NCBI GenBank assembly: GCA_000934455.1
Contig: KN886159.1
Coordinates: forward strand, 19,105 to 63,821
Length of the DNA: 44,717 nt
Source of the DNA: Apostichopus parvimensis
Taxonomy: Eukaryota > Echinodermata > Holothuroidea > Aspidochirotida > Stichopodidae
Direction of reading: 5' to 3'
Shown here: piece by piece, positions 39,201-42,200 of the stretch
Position numbering within the stretch: the first letter of the stretch is position 1
Layout: the number at the start of each line of letters is the position of its first letter
Translations under genes and position numbers: made by a program
Notes under the pieces: generated by a model
The model's input: only the letters and a program-made list of their open reading frames with translations
Databases searched by the model: none
Told to the model about the DNA's origin: nothing

Positions 39201-42200
39201 AGTCGTAACTTGCGTCGCACCAGTACAGGTTCTTGGCTACCCAGTCGAGAGCGATCCCTTCCACGTTCTGCGACGTTCCCTTGTAGATGACGCTGGCGCC
39301 CTCGTCGTCGTCCAAGCTACCTTTAAAGATCTGCTTTGAGACGCCATCGCTGAAGAATATGAGCTTTGCCTCGTAGTCAGTGGCTATAGCCAGGAAATTA
39401 CGGTTGGCTACCTGGTACTTATACCTGGTTGCTATGGTGGTGTTAGAGATGTACTCCTGAGGATCCGCTGGCAAACTGTTGATCCTGGACTGCCGTTCTG
39501 TCGTGAAAACTTCTGTCCAAACCAGACGGGGAGGTACATCTACTTCAACTTCTTCTGATTCTGCAAGTGACATCACAAAGCAAAAAGAAAGCAACAACCA
39601 CATTAAAATGACCGGCTAGGTAGAGATATATGAAGGCAACATATATTAAAATAACATATAGAAAAATTTGAAAAGTGTGAAAGGGGCAAGGCCAAACAGA
39701 CTCTTTTACCTTTTTCCAATGGTGTGACTAATAAGCTTTATGACAGTAATCTTATAAAAATTAAAATAGAATAAAACTGTTAGCAAACTGCTTATCAACT
39801 AGAGAGCCTGTGTAAGAGAATGTGTAAAAGCAAGTTGGCCTGATGTTTCGATCCTAGCAGGATCTTCTTCAAAGGCTAACAAAAAAAAAAAAGCCTTTGA
39901 AGAAGATCCTGCTAGGATCGAAACGTCAGGCCAACTTACTTTTACAGTAATCTTATAAGAAACATGTTTTTTGGCAATCATAGACAAGATTTTATGCCAT
40001 GCAATTAATAAAACGTTTGTCCAAAAATTTATTTGGTAATGGATCTTGCCAGACAGATTGGATGTTGTAATCTTGCAATGTACCACATTCATATGGACTA
40101 CCATCTCATACGTCATTACAATATTTCCCAAAAACTCTCAATGTTGAATGCATGTGCAGACCTTCTGTAACTAAAAGTAAGTTTGTAAGGAGGAGATACA
40201 ACATTGCCTTATAAAATGCAAAGTAGAGCGCTTGAATGATGGTAGACACTAGTGTACAGTCAATACATGCAGCTACGGTCAATACCCACAACACAGTGTA
40301 CATAGCAGCGATAGACATCTCAGGTCTAGATAAAAGATAACAAGGTTTCATTACTGTCTGCATTTTGTAGCGACAAGAAGAAAACTTCACTTGCATCCAA
40401 CGGAAAGTTAACTTTTTCTGAGCGCGGCACGCGGTTTGGGGCGAGTCTTCAATGCCTTTAAAAGATATGAAAAGTCTTGATTAAATGTTTCAGGAGATAC
40501 AACATCGCCTTATAAAATGCAAAGTAGAGCGCTTGAATGATGGTAGACACTAGTGTACAGTCAAAACATCCAGCTACGGTCAATACCCACAGCACAGTGT
40601 ACATAGCAGCGATGGACATCTCAGGTCTATATGAAAGGTTCAAGGTATCACGTTTCATTACTGTTTGCATTTTGTAGCGACAAGAAAAAAACTTCACTTG
40701 CAAGCAACGGAAAGTTAACTTTTTCAGATGGCGGCACGCGGTTTTAGGGCGAGTCTTCAGTGCCTTTAAAGAAATGACAGCCCTCTGACACAATGTTTCA
40801 ACTAGGACATCTCCCAAACAGAACAAGATTATTTCTTAGCAGTTTTGGGGAGTTGTTCTTTACAAAGATGTAGAGCAGCTGTCACATAATATGCCCAAAG
40901 ATGATTGATGGGTTTGTGTCACCTTTAACCTAGACTAAAGCACCCAATCAGCAGACTAGCTGGGTCCATTCAACTCACTCACAGCCTTTAATCTATGCTA
41001 TTCCAGCAATGTGGATTTAATCCACACATGCATGTTCATTGGTGCCAGTAAATATCTCAATAACATGCATGTGCACAAATCCACATTTTATCACACATCT
41101 GCCCCCTCCCCCCCCCCCCCCCCCCTCCATTCCCACATGGTCCACCTACCAGCACATCCACACAAGTTGCACTGAGCCAGGAATTTAAAAAAAAAAATTG
41201 ATAGTTGGAAGTTGGAACTACAGGGAACAATAAAACAGAACTGACGTACCATTTACAAAGCAAATTACCTGCCATACTTAGCTAATACAGTATGCGCATG
41301 AAATAACACATGTTCAATTATCCTGTTGATGTGACCTACCATCCGATCGAACAGACAGCTAGTTACACAAATCATTCTTTCCTGGAAACAAATCTTTGTG
41401 TTAATCCAAACTGAAAGTGTACGTACACGTACAGTAGGCCTATATAGAAACTATAAATGCTCGAGTTTCCAAACTGTGACCATGCAGCTATCGCTCAATA
41501 AAGATTTTATTTATTTTGGGAGATGATCAAGATCCATATATACGACCATGTTCAGGAACAACCATGGCAATTGTTATTACTATTTGGAAGCCATGAAAAC
41601 TACATATGTATTGTATATCAATAACATTCAACACAATGTAATCAATAGGTGTAGCAAGTCTTTGGTAATCGTATTACAGAAGGTATGAGTACTCTATATA
41701 TGTTTTATAATGAAATGGTTATAACTTGTCATCGATATAAGGAAATATATGTAACACATATAAGATGGTATACAGCCATGCATATAACGTTAGAAGAACT
41801 TACATTTTCAACTTTGCTTCGCTAATTTTCCTGTCATGTATTGTAACGTTTCTTTGCTAAATATGTGCATATCTTTCAAACTGTAATTTTGTGAAGTGTA
41901 AAATCTACAGTACATTGTCTTCAAAAGTAATGAAATTTCAGGAACCCCCCCCCCCCCTCCTAAAGTTATTATGATTTTCTCTATGTGTATTCCAAGCTGT
42001 TACTATCAGAACTTGTATCATTCTGACAAAGTACACATATAGATTCACCTATAATATGATATACGATCAGGCTGACTATATATTGCTAGAGTATAGTTTT
42101 TAAGAAAGGATATGTCAAGCATAGGCAGCAGTTCATTTACAGTTCATTCTCAAAGAAATAAATACCTGATGGAATAACACCATCTACACATGTCATTCCA

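Noticed and set aside
40106-40826. Two ORFs sharing [19 protein letters not shown], possibly a duplicated membrane protein
   Set aside because: They lie in the tandem AGACACTAGTGTACAG repeat. The third copy at 18 kb breaks the frame with indels, so the similarity is nucleotide repeat identity, not coding conservation.
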